From Mimachlamys varia (lineage: Eukaryota > Mollusca > Bivalvia > Pectinida > Pectinidae): a stretch of DNA of 64,000 nucleotides. The notes beneath the pieces are model-generated. The model had not been told where the DNA came from, made no database searches, and saw only the letters and a list, made by a program, of their open reading frames with translations. Each line of letters starts with the position of its first letter. Positions within the stretch are counted from its first letter, which is position 1. This document shows positions 50,366-61,949 of the stretch, piece after piece. The position numbers and the translations under genes were made by a program. The stretch is from assembly GCA_947623455.1 (NCBI GenBank), contig OX392538.1, positions 6,076,001-6,140,000 of the forward strand, read 5' to 3'.

Positions 50366-51707
50366 ATTTTTGTGTCACATAAATAAAGATAACCAAAAAG
50401 GTGCACTCTAAGTTTAACTTATGAGGGAGAAAGAATTCAATCATGAAGTAATTATTGGAGATAGAAATTGTGTCACCTGAAAATAAAGATAACAAAAAAA
50501 TCACTCCTGAGTTGAATAATGAGGGAAGTAAAATTTTTAAAAATAGTTAAAGATCACAAAAATATGTGGTTTTAGATATTAAAATAACCCCAGTACACAG
50601 TCACATTGGTATTATGTCACTGATCATGATGCAGTGTACATAGAGACCAACCTTGTCATTGGTTCTGGAGAATTCAGGGTCAGAAGCAGGCTTGGAACAT
50701 TTAAATCATTCAGCCCTAAAGTTTTATAATGAAATATTCCATTCTTTGAACATGAAGTGTTCAAATGTTTGAAGGGGTGTGTTAGTGATATTGTATGAGA
50801 GATGATACTGGTGTGCCATTGGACCTGGCTACAGTTGTCCCCTTCACACCCGTGAGTTGGCTGTCTTTAAAGGGAGGAAGCAGCTATCTACATGCTGTGT
50901 GTGACACACGTCCCAGTACCCTGGATCAATGATCCCACTTTGTCTGGTAAAGGAGCAGTCGGTGTTCACAGTATTAGTAATACTAGAGTGTTGAGTTGTT
51001 GCTGGAAGCCCACAATGAATTGAACCAAGTGCTAGTTTCCTTTATTTGGCCCCTAATTGGTCCACAGCCCTCCTGGGAATCAATTGGAATTGCTGAGTCC
51101 ATATTTTTCTCAATAATTTTAACACAATGCAGCCAACTTGAATCAGATCTCCAAGGCCTGATGAAAAAAATTGTTACCATGACAAAGTTTAATGTTATCC
51201 CTGGTAACAGTTACCACACCATAGAGCTGGGAAATTCACGAGATCATCCTGATACTGTAACCTAGCACATCACGTCTCTCCGTTTTACACGCTAATTACA
51301 CTTCATTGTGAGATAATTATATCCCATTTTTTTCGTTTTTGCAGGAATGTTGAATTCTTGATGGTGTTTTTCATACAAACTATTGACATGGGAGACTTGG
51401 ATTAGTAAAGTGATGCCTCCATCAAGAAGAATCTGTTTCAGAAAATTAAAAAATACATCAAAAATTATCTGTGTTATTTCTATGAAATGGATGCTGCTTA
51501 TTCATTTAACTGAAGCCTCAATTATTTCAATCACTGCATGATTTTTGGGGTTGAAATAAAAATAATTTTTTTCAGTCTTGCATCGTTTCTGCTCAAGAGT
51601 TAAGCTGTTGGGTAGGTCTTTGTATTTTATCTATAGTGTCGTGGATTTAAGAATGCCTTTTTTTTTTTGTACATTAAACTAAGGTTCACACCTGTTGTAT
51701 ATTTCAG
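50366..51707. other. Sequence upstream of the IA-2 transmembrane exon (intron)
   Basis: No upstream exon was recognised here. The segment ends with an ordinary acceptor TTGTATATTTCAG at 51695-51707. Overlapping frames on both strands at 50983-51265 have no family signature. A MITE copy lies inside at 50701. Confidence 0.6.
50701..50787. mobile_element. Palindromic MITE, copy D (diverged)
   Basis: It matches the family in the orientation of the 55764 copy: ATTCAGCCCTAAAG, TTTATAATGAAATATTCCAT and TGAAGGGGTG. It is more diverged than copies A-C. Confidence 0.55.
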
Positions 51708-51896
51708 AACCAGGTTGAAGTAAAGCCCCCAGATGACCGGTACTTCGTTCTGACCTTTGTCCTGTGCGGATGTATTGCTGGCATATTGTTGGCTGTAGTG
51801 GTTATCTATCTTATCCGACGCTACAGCAAGTCCAAGGAAAAACTCGCCCAGCTGTCCGCCAATGGGGACAACACAGAGGCATCAAAGGACTACCAG
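51708..51896 (+). CDS. PTPRN: IA-2/ICA512-type receptor phosphatase: transmembrane exon
   Basis: A 63-codon exon, phase 0 at both ends, lies between acceptor TATATTTCAG and donor GTATGT. It encodes a short polar lead (NQVEVKPPDDR), a ~25-residue hydrophobic span (YFVLTFVLCG to VVIYLI), a basic stop-transfer stretch RRYSKSKEK, and a tail NGDNTEASKDYQ. In vertebrate IA-2 (PTPRN) the equivalent tail reads ...EYQ and is followed by DLCRQ; here DYQ joins exactly to DLCRQ in the next exon. Family members are dense-core secretory-granule membrane proteins of neuroendocrine cells with a phosphatase domain that is catalytically inactive. The lumenal ectodomain exons were not found upstream. The assignment rests on the transmembrane layout plus the exon junction. 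PTPRN and PTPRN2 cannot be told apart, as invertebrates usually have one family gene. Confidence 0.85.
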
Positions 51897-52560
51897 GTAT
51901 GTTTAACCTGTACAGAGTTTAACTTGTACTGTTAAAAATCAGGGGAGATAACTCATGCACATCATCAATGGACTGCCAGGTAAGTTTAACCTGTACTGGT
52001 AAAATAGTAACCAGGGGAGATAACTCATAGACATGATCAATGGACTACCAGGTAAGTTTTACCTGTATAAGTAAAAATCAACCAGGGGAGATAACTCATT
52101 GACATCATAAATGGACTACCAGATAAGTTTAACATGTACAGGTAAAATCAACCACAGGAGAAACTCATTGACATCATTAAAGGACCACTAGGTAGTTCAA
52201 CATGTAGAGTACATTTTCAATCAATTCAGGGGTATAACACATGGGCATTTTACTTATTCACTTATTCACCCTTGGTATTCATCAATGCACTATTCAAATG
52301 TGTCTTCAGGGTTGAATTGGTTAAGGTCAGCTACAGGTAGAGCTTACCTTGTACACAAATGGAGAGATAACACAGATGCATTCAAAGACTACCAAGTAAA
52401 GTCAATGTATGTACAGATAAGTATGAGTGATAAACAGAGGTAACACAGATGTATTTGAGAACTATCAAGCAAAGTTAATGTATGAACAGGTAAATGTTAG
52501 TGATCAAGGGAGATAACACAGATATATTTGAGAACTACCAGGTACATTTACATGAAAACT
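51897..52560 (+). repeat. Diverged ~60-70 bp tandem copies of an exon end and its donor
   Basis: At least seven copies resemble the last ~30 bp of the preceding exon (GACAACACAGAGGCATCAAA then GGACTACCAG) plus its 5' splice site. Copy junctions lie at 51980 (CCAG/GTAAGT), 52052 (CCAG/GTAAGT), 52123 (CCAG/ATAAGT, donor lost), 52192 (CTAG/GTAGTT), 52396 (CCAA/GTAAAG), 52469 (TCAA/GCAAAG) and 52542 (CCAG/GTACAT). Between junctions run GGGGAGATAACTC and ACCTGTACNGGTAAAAATC-like words. Confidence 0.85.
52250..52324. mobile_element. Palindromic MITE, copy E (internally deleted)
   Basis: TTATTCACCCTTGGTATTCA and GTGTCTTCAGGGTTGAATTG match the two ends of the family; the central palindrome is largely missing. 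It lies within the IA-2 intron. Confidence 0.5.
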
Positions 52561-52618
52561 GTTTAGTAAGACATGACAAGTCTGTACTTGTTGCTGTACC
52601 TCAGTTAAGGTCTATGTA

Positions 52619-52705
52619 CTCTCCTTCACCCCTAACATCACATTTAAACCTTACCGATCAAAGACAGGGAGAGTCCATTTTCAATATGTAGGGGTGAATG
52701 AGTTG
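52619..52705. mobile_element. Palindromic MITE, copy F
   Basis: The ends are CTCCTTCACCCCTAAC and TGTAGGGGTGAATGAGTT; the centre is diverged. It is in the same orientation as copies A and B and lies within the IA-2 intron. Confidence 0.65.
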
Positions 52706-54482
52706 AAAGTAATGAATGTGTCTCAGAAATTACATAATGGCCGTGATATAGGGAGAGTAGATTTGGGTGATCATCATTTGGCGAGGTGTTCTGAATCATT
52801 TCTGAGAACGCATTTCATCTCTACATGCTATTAATGTTCTGTGGGGGAATACTATCAGAACTTGTGATCAGCTATAGCCATCCATCAGCTGTTGTAAAGT
52901 CTTCGTTCAATTTTACAAGATCGAAAACACATCACATTAAATGGTCCAGTTTCTTCAAGGTCAAAGGCCTGCCTAGTATTAGGGTAAAGGGGATATAGAA
53001 AACAAATTGAAATAGTCCAGTTTCTTCAAGGTATTAGGGTATATGGGAGAGAGTTCTGTTGGGGCTGCGGAACAGTGAGTAATATCCTCCATGCCATCCA
53101 ACCAGCTGAAGTCTGTGTCAAATTAACAGTAGGATGAAAAATTCTCCTACAACAGCAACAGCCAGGTAGTGTAAAAACTGTCACATGAATGGTAGGACAA
53201 TTACCAGAAAATCAAATGATTTAACAGATCCTTGAAAAAAAATCCAACTGACCTGAAACAAAAGCAATTTTACCTAAGTCGAAATTCGATGATTTGTAGT
53301 TTTTATATCCATATTCAAGTGAGAATGTATATATATTTAGGTTCTCCTGACTGCACGATGTACTTCACCAATAAACAACCAGCAATATCTTATAATGGTT
53401 GATTTAAAAGCTATTGTCTTATAATCACACATGATCTGTCTTGTTGTAACATAATTGTATTGTAACGTGGAAAATTGTTCTGTTTCTGTGAGCGGTACCC
53501 ATCTGTTACGGCTCGTGTCAAGTCGACGTTGTATTACAAGGCTCTTTACTCATGACAGTAGTGCACGAAAGTCCTATAAAAACGGCTTTAAAAATTATCC
53601 CGCAAGAAATTGAGATTTCATGAAGGGTTTTGTTTCTGTTTGAATAAATGCAATTACTTGTTCTTGTTCTGTTGGAGAATTGATCAGAGACAAACATGGC
53701 TATGATTAAACGGTCTGTAATTTCACATGTGTGTATGATTCTTCGGCTCGTCTCGGAGTCGGCGGCATCTCCGGGACGATACGGGCTGACAGAGCGTGGG
53801 GGAAGGATGCGTGGCTGCTCTGGCAGAGGATGTCAAGCTGATCGTGTGCACCTCACAGATTTGTTCTCTAGTATGGACAACTAACATGCAATGCCCTCAC
53901 ACATCATAAAACCTGGTCGACTCCTCAACAGAACATAATTACTCACCATTCCGTACAATGATCCAGTGTTCCACATGTTCTAGCGGGAATGTAGCCAAAA
54001 ATGTGTTAACTCCCTCAATTTTACCTGCCAAACCAATTTCGCTTGGGTTATTCACTTCTATTTATATGATATATACCTCTATATGTACAAGAATAGACCT
54101 TTTAAATTTTTGTCTTATCAGAATCGCCTTAAAATAATTGGTGTAAGAGTATACAGTATTTCTTACTCCCAGTTGATCCCAATATCTTCTGATATGTATC
54201 TGGGGAAAACTCATACCATACAAAAAAGGCCATAATAATAAGTTGTATGTGTGCCAAGAATAGGAAAAGATGTTTCATGATAATTACACTGATGTTTAAT
54301 GTATGTTGATGCAGAGCTTTATACCAGACACAGCAGAAAAACGGACTTAATTGGAGTGTGCTGTTTCAATGAATATACGTACAAACACAATTGGTTTCAT
54401 AAGTAACTTTCCTGGGCATTCCAATAAGAATTAAAGCCCTCTCAGTCTGTAGTATATGATGTCACATTTTCATGTCCCTCAG

Positions 54483-54613
54483 GATCTGTGCCGCCAGCGT
54501 ATGCAAGGCAAGTCATCAGAGAAGCCAGAGCCTCTCCATGCCGCCTCTCGCATCGGAAGCGTGTCCGAATCTCAAGTCCGGAGCCCATCCAGTAGAAGCA
54601 GCACATCATCATG
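54483..54613 (+). CDS. PTPRN: IA-2/ICA512-type receptor phosphatase: juxtamembrane exon
   Basis: This exon of 43 codons plus two bases lies between CATGTCCCTCAG and GTAAGG. It opens DLCRQRMQGKS, the strongly conserved IA-2 juxtamembrane motif (DLCRQ in human PTPRN). It continues through a charged linker with SEKPEP, SRIGSVSESQV and a Ser-rich SPSSRSSTSS, and ends with TG of a split tryptophan codon. In vertebrate IA-2 the equivalent linker also goes PEPSRVSSVSS...S-rich...SWCEEP, so both the order of motifs and the SW junction agree. The next exon must begin with G to complete Trp and should read C-E-E or similar. It was not found before 64000, so the pseudophosphatase domain lies outside the window. 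Confidence 0.88.
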
Positions 54614-55033
54614 GTAAGGTTTAATATATGTCTTATCCAGAAATAAGCCCATGCATAAGCCCCTCTATTATTCTATTGGCAGAATCTTTTATTTAAAATA
54701 CTGTAAACCACCTTATTTTCGTGGCGACTTAATTTTACGTTTTCATATGAAACGACTAAATCGCAGCAATTCAATTTTGCAATAAATACAGTGTTGTAAA
54801 TCCTTTGTACATTATATTATAGTACTTCTACAGTTGGTATACTCTTATTGAAACTATTTTGCGGCGAGTAATTTTTGCAAATTATAATCATCTTCGAAAT
54901 AAGCGAAAATTTATCGCACACGAAATAGGTTGGTTTACAGTACACTGCACCAATAAGTCCTCTCAAAAATTATGACAAAATTTCCTGTCACAAAGATGAA
55001 TATCGTTGATAGTCTTGTAGAAACTTAACATCC

Positions 55034-55124
55034 TTAAATCATTCATCCCTAAAGATGTATTTGAACTCTTCCAATTCAAAGGATGGAATAGTCTATTTTG
55101 AAATTTCAGGGATGAATGAGTAAA
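55034..55124. mobile_element. Palindromic MITE, copy B
   Basis: It runs from TTAAATCATTCATCCCTAAA to TTTCAGGGATGAATGAGTAA, with the centre CTCTTCCAATTCAAAGGATG followed by GAATAG. It is closest to copy A and to the reverse complement of copy C. Confidence 0.8.
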
Positions 55125-55763
55125 GGCAATCTGAAATGGCGTTTTGTTGTCAGCTATCCATACAAACTGATGTGTCAACAAGGGATCATACAATAAGAAA
55201 GAATACAGCAAAATATTGCATAGAAATAAAATGTTTAAAACCGCAGAATCTTTATTGAAAAAAAATAGATACATGGACCTGACGTAAAAACTGCATGAAC
55301 ACAGCTAAAGAAAGTATTTGGACCTGTGTTAAAAGTGGCCTATATTTGATTCTGAACAAACTGCTGCCGTGGTTCATCGGTACTGAATTCCTGCACAGAG
55401 CATGCAGGCTGAAGACCAGATCCTCCTCACTCTAAAGCATCTAACTTAGTAACGATGACTGGATTCCACCAATAGCTTTAGATTTAACGTTGAATTATCA
55501 TTGATAATGAAATCTTCTGTCATGCTTGCCTGTAAAGGTCTGCTTAACTTAGGTTTAAACGATAAAGACAACGAAAGTAAACAGCTCCAGCATATCAGTA
55601 TCTAGAACTGAGAATGGGAAGCTGTCCGTTGACAATTTGGTTTGTTTTGGCAAGCATCATTGATATCGTCTCCAAAAAAGGAAGTGACATATTACTTTCA
55701 TGAACTGTTAGCTGGTAAATACCTTATGTCTCTACAGGTATATAGTCTTAAAGATCACTGCAG

Positions 55764-55855
55764 TTTACTTATTCACCCCTGAAGTTTCATAATGGACTAT
55801 TCCAACTTTTGAATTGGAAGAGCTCTAACGTGTCTACAGGGGTGGATGAGGTATA
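55764..55855. mobile_element. Palindromic MITE, copy C (inverted relative to B)
   Basis: TTATTCACCCCTGAAGTTTC, GGACTATTCCAACTTTTGAA and ACAGGGGTGGATGAGG. Its reverse complement aligns along the full length of copy B, 640 bp upstream, so the pair could fold into an RNA hairpin in the pre-mRNA. Confidence 0.8.
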
Positions 55856-56463
55856 GAATTCACGTTGGCAAATTTTCTTATATTATCATAAAACATTTTC
55901 AAAAGTTCAGTGTTATCTTTAAGTTCAATAGAAGTGGGAAGAATAGAAAATTACAAGTGGTAGTATTTTTGTTTCTTCAAAGTTTGGAGTAGCATATCTA
56001 CATTTTAATGTATAGAGTACAGAAAGCATGGCTATCCAGACCATCAGATAAATGTATGTAATCAAGAAGTTGTGTTAAGGTGGCTACCCCGGGGACAGTC
56101 AGAAACACTGATTATGGTTAGGAGATTAAACAGCACAGTATCTCTTTGATGTGTAACATTATGTCTGGGGTCAGTATCCATGTTACAAGACCTAGCATTG
56201 TTACAGGATTAACATACTGTAATATCTCCCAATGCTTCCTCGACTTACAGCTGGGAGGGAAACCTCAGCTGGCTTTGTGTTGTCTAATAATTGGAAATCT
56301 AAATCTAAATCATAGCTTTGTTTTTGTCTCCAAACCTCATCAGAGATAAAGAGAACAAAATCTTTAGGGCTGTCTGTTAACCGGGACATTGTCAGCAATC
56401 TGCATGTAAACAGAACCATTCCAGACGGGGTCAACATTGGACAATATGGAAGAACTGTTTAAC

Positions 56464-57652
56464 CGAGACACGGCTAGCTATTGGACATTACAGAAGTACT
56501 ATTTCCCTGAGACATGACCAGCCATTTGACAATATAGAAGCACTGTACCCTGAGACATGACCAGCCATTTGACAATACAGAAGTACTATTTCCCTGAGAC
56601 AAGGCAGGCTATTGAACAATATAGAAGTACTATTTCCCTGAAACATGTTCAGGTAAGACAATACTGATACAGAAGTACTATTTCCCTGAGACAAGGCCAG
56701 CTATTGGACAATACAGAAGTACTATTTCCCTGAGACAAGGCCAGCTATTGGACATTACAAAGGTACTAATCCCTGAGACAAGGCAAGCTATTGAACAATA
56801 TAGAAGTACTATTTCCCTGAGACAAGGCCAGCTATTGGACAATACAGAAGTACTATTTCCCTGAGACAAGGCCAGCTATTGGACATTACAAAGGTACTAA
56901 TCCCTGAGACAAGGCAAGCTATTGAACAATATAGAAGTACTATTTCCCTGAGACAAGGCCAGCTATTGGACATTACAAAAGTACTAATCCCTGAGACAAG
57001 GCCAGCTATTGGACTGAGACATGGCCAGCTATTGGACTGAGACATGGTCAGCTATTGGACTGAGACATGGTCAGCTATTGGACTGAGACAAGGCCAGCTA
57101 TTGGACTGTGACAAGGCCAGCTATTGGACTGAGACATGGCCAGCTATTAGACTGAGACATGGTCAGCTATTAGACTGAGACATGGCCAGCTATTGGACTG
57201 AGACATGGTCAGCTATTGGACTGAGACAAGGCCAGCTATTGGACTGAGACATGGCCAGCTATTGGACTGAGACATGGTCAGCTATTGGACTGAGACATGG
57301 TCAGCTATTGGACTGAGACATGGTCAGCTATTGGACTGAGACATGGCCAGCTATTGGACATTACAAAAGTACTAATCCCTGATACAAGGCCAGCTATTGG
57401 ACTGAGACAAGGCCAACTATTGGACTGAGACATGGTCAGCTATTGGACTGAGACATGGTCAGCTATTGGACTGAGACATGGTCAGCTATTGGACTGAGAC
57501 ATGGCCAGCTATTGGACTGAGACATGGCCAGCTATTGGACTGAGATATGGTCAGCTATTGGACTGAGACATGGCCAGCTATTGGACTGAGACATGGCCAG
57601 CTATTGGACTGAGACATGGCCAGCTATTGGACTGAGACATGGTCAGCTATTG
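56464..57652. repeat. Minisatellite of 44 bp units giving way to 23 bp units
   Basis: On the left the unit is GGACATTACAGAAGTACTAT, then TTCCCTGAGACAAGGCCAGC and TATT (about ten copies to 57003). From there a 23 bp unit, GGACTGAGACATGGCCAGC plus TATT, repeats about 28 times. One long unit reappears at 57355-57400. The short unit equals the long one with an internal 21 bp removed. Minus frames at 56488-57045 are by-products. Confidence 0.95.
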
Positions 57653-59077
57653 AACAATACAGAAGTACTCCTTCCCTGTGGCCTGCTATTTAATTAGAAC
57701 TGTTTCGGCCTTTACCAAAGTCCACTTGCTCTTGGTACAAAACCTGCTGTTTGAGACCGCACATGCCCAGACATCTTGATTACAGGACACCTGCTATTGG
57801 ACAGTAAAGAATACAGCACTCGCCCTGATACTGGTAGATAAGGAATCAACAACTGGGAAATGAAGTGCAAAATTTTAAGATATAAGCAATATTGATGGAT
57901 TGATTTGGTGTAAACAAAATTTCATAGTTTTCTTTTAAGAAAAAAATGTACGTAGATGAACTAAAACCCCAACAAAATTTAATGAGTTTACAGTGTTTGA
58001 CAGCAATAATAAATGACATCTCATCAACTGGTTAATACTAATAACTCATATTTGCCTGGATGATAACAGGTGATATTTGTGTGATAAGAAACCAGATTGC
58101 CAAGAGAAAACCTGAGTTTGTAAACTAGATTTGTAGGACAACACCAGAATGTAAGGTACCAGGCTTCTGAACTACTTCGATATCAGGTTTGTGTTAGACC
58201 CTGTACAAAGCTTCCCAGTGACGTTGATATGACACATTACCTCCGTGCTGGGTCTGTCTCCGTGTAAGTCTGTACCGACCAGACCCACAAACCTCCCGGG
58301 GCTTTCCTTCACGAAGTTTTCATATTTATTTCCGAGATTTCTTTACACATCCAATTAAGACATTTCATCTGTGCGTTATTGCTGGAGGACCTTAAGTAGG
58401 AATCTTTTAACTCTTGTCTTTATATATATTCATTTACCCTAAAGGAATGAAACAGAAATATTTCAGTTTTCTCTTTAATTGCTCTACACTGATTGTTTTT
58501 CTCAGAGGCACAAATTTTCTAATAGATTTGTAAGAGATGAGGAGGCTGAGAGAAGGATCGTGGCTGTCAGACACAGCTGCTCCTGCTGCAGACGCTGATG
58601 AGGATCGGGCTGAAACCTGTAAAACAGGAAACATGCTTACACTTTAAACACTCTCCAATATTTAAACAGATTTCTTAACCTCAGATGCACCAATGCTTCC
58701 ACTCAAAAGAACGTTTCACATCTAAATTATGTACAAGGATATGATTTCTGAAGTTTTAGTTAGATCTTGAGGCAGCCAGTACAGTTAATAAATATTATAT
58801 GCCTCATCATCAATTGAAGAAATTAATTAAAGAATTTCTTAAAGAAATTACTACTGTTCTATTTGTGTGGAAACACACACACATATTCTTTATTTTCTTT
58901 GCTTCCTTAAATGACAATGTTTGACAAGGTCATAGCTATGGTAACACATGCGTTCTCACTACACAGTACATAAGTCATTGTGATGACCTCTGTTAATCAG
59001 TGGGCTTTCAATATTCCATGTGACCTGCAGTATGTTATTGTTTTAAAACATTTTAATAGGACTTCAGGTGGTGACAA

Positions 59078-59450
59078 ATGTTTTGTCAGAGGCTTTCAAC
59101 AAGGGTCATGGAGCTGAACTGTTTTGTCACAGGCTTTCAACAAGGGTCATGGAGCTGAACTGTTTTGTCACAGGCTTTCAACAAGGGTCATGGAGCTGAA
59201 CTGTTTTTTTTTTGTCACAGGCTTTCAACAAAGGTCATGGAGCTATATTGTGTTTTGTCACAAACAAGGGTCATGGAGCTGAACTGTGTTTTGTAAGAGG
59301 CTTTCAACAAGGGTCATGGAGCTGAACTGTGTTTTGTAAGAGGCTTTCAACAAGGGTCATGGAGCTGAACTGTGTTTTGTCACAGGCTTTCAACAAAGGT
59401 CATGATGCTGATATACCATGTTTTATCGAAGACTTTCAAGAAAAGACTTG
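59078..59450. repeat. 41 bp tandem repeat, about 8 copies
   Basis: The unit is CTTTCAACAAGGGTCATGGA, then GCTGAACTGTTTTGTCACA and GG. Variants include GTAAGAGG for TCACAGG and a T-run expansion near 59205. Confidence 0.93.
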
Positions 59451-59647
59451 ATGTATGTTATCTATGTTTTATCGCAATAACAAGCTTGCATTGACCTCAC
59501 CTTGAAGTGACCTTCAACTTGTAAAGAAGAACTCAAACTCGGATATCATCTGAAACTGAAGGATACATTAAGGCTGAATACATCAGATCCAGCTTGATTT
59601 AGCCCATTTTTCAAACTACGAAGTCTGATAAAATAGATCATACATCT

Positions 59648-59850
59648 AAATATAGCCAAGCTACCGACCTCAAGCCCACCATGAAATAGACCATATGTCT
59701 AAATATAGCCATGCTACCGACCTCAGACCAAGCATGAAATAGACCATAGGTCTAAATATAGCCAAGCTACCGACCTTTGACCCAGCATCAACAGACCATA
59801 GGACTAAATATAGCCAAGCTACCGACCTTGGACCCAGCATGCAACAGACC
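59648..59850. repeat. ~53 bp tandem repeat, 4 copies
   Basis: Copies share AAATATAGCCAAGCTACCGA, then CCTCAGACCCAGCATGAAAT and AGACCATAGGTCT. The palindromic word AGACCATAGGTCT forms part of each unit. The minus frame 59670-60014 is a by-product. Confidence 0.9.
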
Positions 59851-61356
59851 ATAGGTCCAATTACGTTTGAATTTCCAATGTGAAATTTGAAACAGATCCC
59901 AATAAATGAGATGAATGTTTTAATGATGCTTTGGCATGTATAGTAACTGTTGAGATCTAGATGAATGTGACAGTGGATTAAGGGGTATAGCCAGGCAGTC
60001 CTGGGCCCTGACAACCCGAGATCAATACGCTGGTCTGGTGGCCACCACAGCTGAAACTAGACACACTCACAATGTTTAAAGCATGCATGCTTAAAGAAAT
60101 TTGCTTTCAAATTTTCAGAAAATCACATTAATTTAAAGAATTTGTTCGCAATTCTTGCCTAAAAGTAATTACTTAAATCATGAGATGATTTTTCTTAACT
60201 TCCTATGGAAACAAATGAAAATGTATAAATGTATAATGTAGTAATAATAGGAAATGTCTATAAAGAATGTATAACACCTTTGATTATCCCAGGGTCCATA
60301 TTAATGAGAAAAGCAATCCTCATGTTCAACCATGGATTCTGTGCTGTTACAAACCAACTGTCTCACAAATCTAACAATCAAAAAATCAAATGTTAACACT
60401 GAAAACAGTTTTGGACTTAAAGCCTTTTCAATTCCTTTCTAAATCGTTTATTCATATTTCTGACTCCGGAAGATTATGTTGGCAAATTCAAAACATATAT
60501 TTTGTGATATATTTCAATGAACGCGTGCCAAACAATTTCAAAACAAAAATATAATTTCCTTTTCTATTATATTTTTGGATTTCATCTTTTTCACAGCTGG
60601 TATATCTATAAAGTAATTTCGAATCTGTTTTGGGAATAACAGTGAGCATTGTATTTTGAATAAGGATTGTAATTACAGGGGACAGGTGAGTAGACTTTTA
60701 GATCTCTCACTGGAAATGCACTATAGGAGCTGATCTAGCCTCACTTCACCTAGGACGAGATTGTCTATTTTTCTTTGGTCAGATGACGAATCTTTCTCCA
60801 TGCCAGGAATTAGATTCCTAGAATCCTGGAGGGATTTTTATTAAAGGAAGACTAGAGTCATTTTCCTCCCATTAAGACCCATAGATCATCTGGTGGTAGT
60901 GTCATGTTCAAGCCGGGAGTGCTTAGGGGCTTATTATAACGGTTACCTTGTCAACGCTGTTCTCAGTAGCCAAAAATTTCCCAGAATAAATCAGCACAGC
61001 TTCCAATTAGCCCTTCTCTTCTGTTGTACGGTAATAACCCTGTACAGAAAATGTTCATAAGTCCAGGTTAATTCAGAAAAACATTGCGTCCTCTCATTGA
61101 TGATTTATCCAGAGCAAGAATTAAGGTCTATAAAAATTTATGTCTAACCTCACAACCTGTTTCATATGTGTGGTGACAAAAAGATACAGCAATGTCACCC
61201 TAACTCATGTTAGATAGAATGTACACTAGAAACTCCCGGGACACAATGAATCTGACAGCTGAGTTAAGTTACGATATGATTTATTGAAACCGAACTATAA
61301 AAGTGGATGGAATGGATTATGCTCAATCTTCCTGACTCATTCCCACTTATTCTAAC

Positions 61357-61455
61357 TCTGTTCCTTAATGTTTATATTATGAAATAGAACTGTTCCTTAA
61401 TGTTGATATTATGAAATAGAACTGTTCCTTAATGTTGATATTATGAAATAGTGTT
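61357..61455. repeat. 32 bp tandem repeat, 3 copies
   Basis: The unit is GTTCCTTAATGTTGATATTA followed by TGAAATAGAACT, nearly identical in the three copies. Confidence 0.92.
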
Positions 61456-61949
61456 CTAGTCAAAACGCAACATCCTGGTTTCTTAGGTACACTGTTATTG
61501 TGACTACATAATGTTCTTTGAGCCTGCATTGGTTAGGATATTAGGAATCCCAAACAAAAAAAAACCTCATGACGTGATATATATATGCACATGGATTGAA
61601 TGCCATTCCTTTTTCCAGACCTTTATAAAAATATTATCACTATTTCCTACAGCAACAAACTTACCTCCCTTGGTCAATGTTAAACTCTTATCAAATCTTT
61701 CGTTCTCATCAGATTGAATAAAGAATTGGCAACAGATACTGGTTCTAATTAACAGTTTTAACATGCATTTCGTGCAGCAGGAGAGCAAATGTGTCGATAA
61801 ACATACTGCTAGTACACAGTTTGCTAATTATCGGACTACAGCTTTGTACGGAAGCACTTGCTGAAGATAAGGTGTAAATTAACAAATTAAAGCAAAACAC
61901 GAGTTTTAGAAAAGTCTAATCTAGGTCCCAAGAGAAAAAATAACCGGGA

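Larger units (their letters stand above)
51897..54482 (+). other. IA-2 intron between the two recognised exons
   Basis: The intron runs from GTATGT to CATGTCCCTCAG. It contains the splice-site-derived tandem repeat (51897-52560), two MITE copies (52250, 52619), a small duplication of AGTCCAGTTTCTTCAAGG near 52945 and 53018, and a GC-richer island at about 53690-53890. The island carries a 62-codon frame starting at ATG 53696 in good context (ACAAACATGG). I found no convincing donor joining that frame to exon 54483, so I do not call it an alternative first exon. Confidence 0.8.

Noticed and set aside
51980..52057. Intronic CAG/GTAAGT sites as recursive (ratchet) splice points
   Set aside because: Ratchet sites need a pyrimidine tract before the CAG; here the upstream sequence is purine-rich exon-like, so donor duplication explains them better.
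53696..53884. 62-codon frame in the IA-2 intron as an alternative first exon
   Set aside because: The start context is good, but there is no usable donor in phase with exon 54483 and no recognisable signal peptide.
58506..58595. Possible IA-2 exon after acceptor TTGTTTTTCTCAG
   Set aside because: It does not complete the split Trp codon with the expected C-E-E motif, and it hits a stop after about 30 codons.
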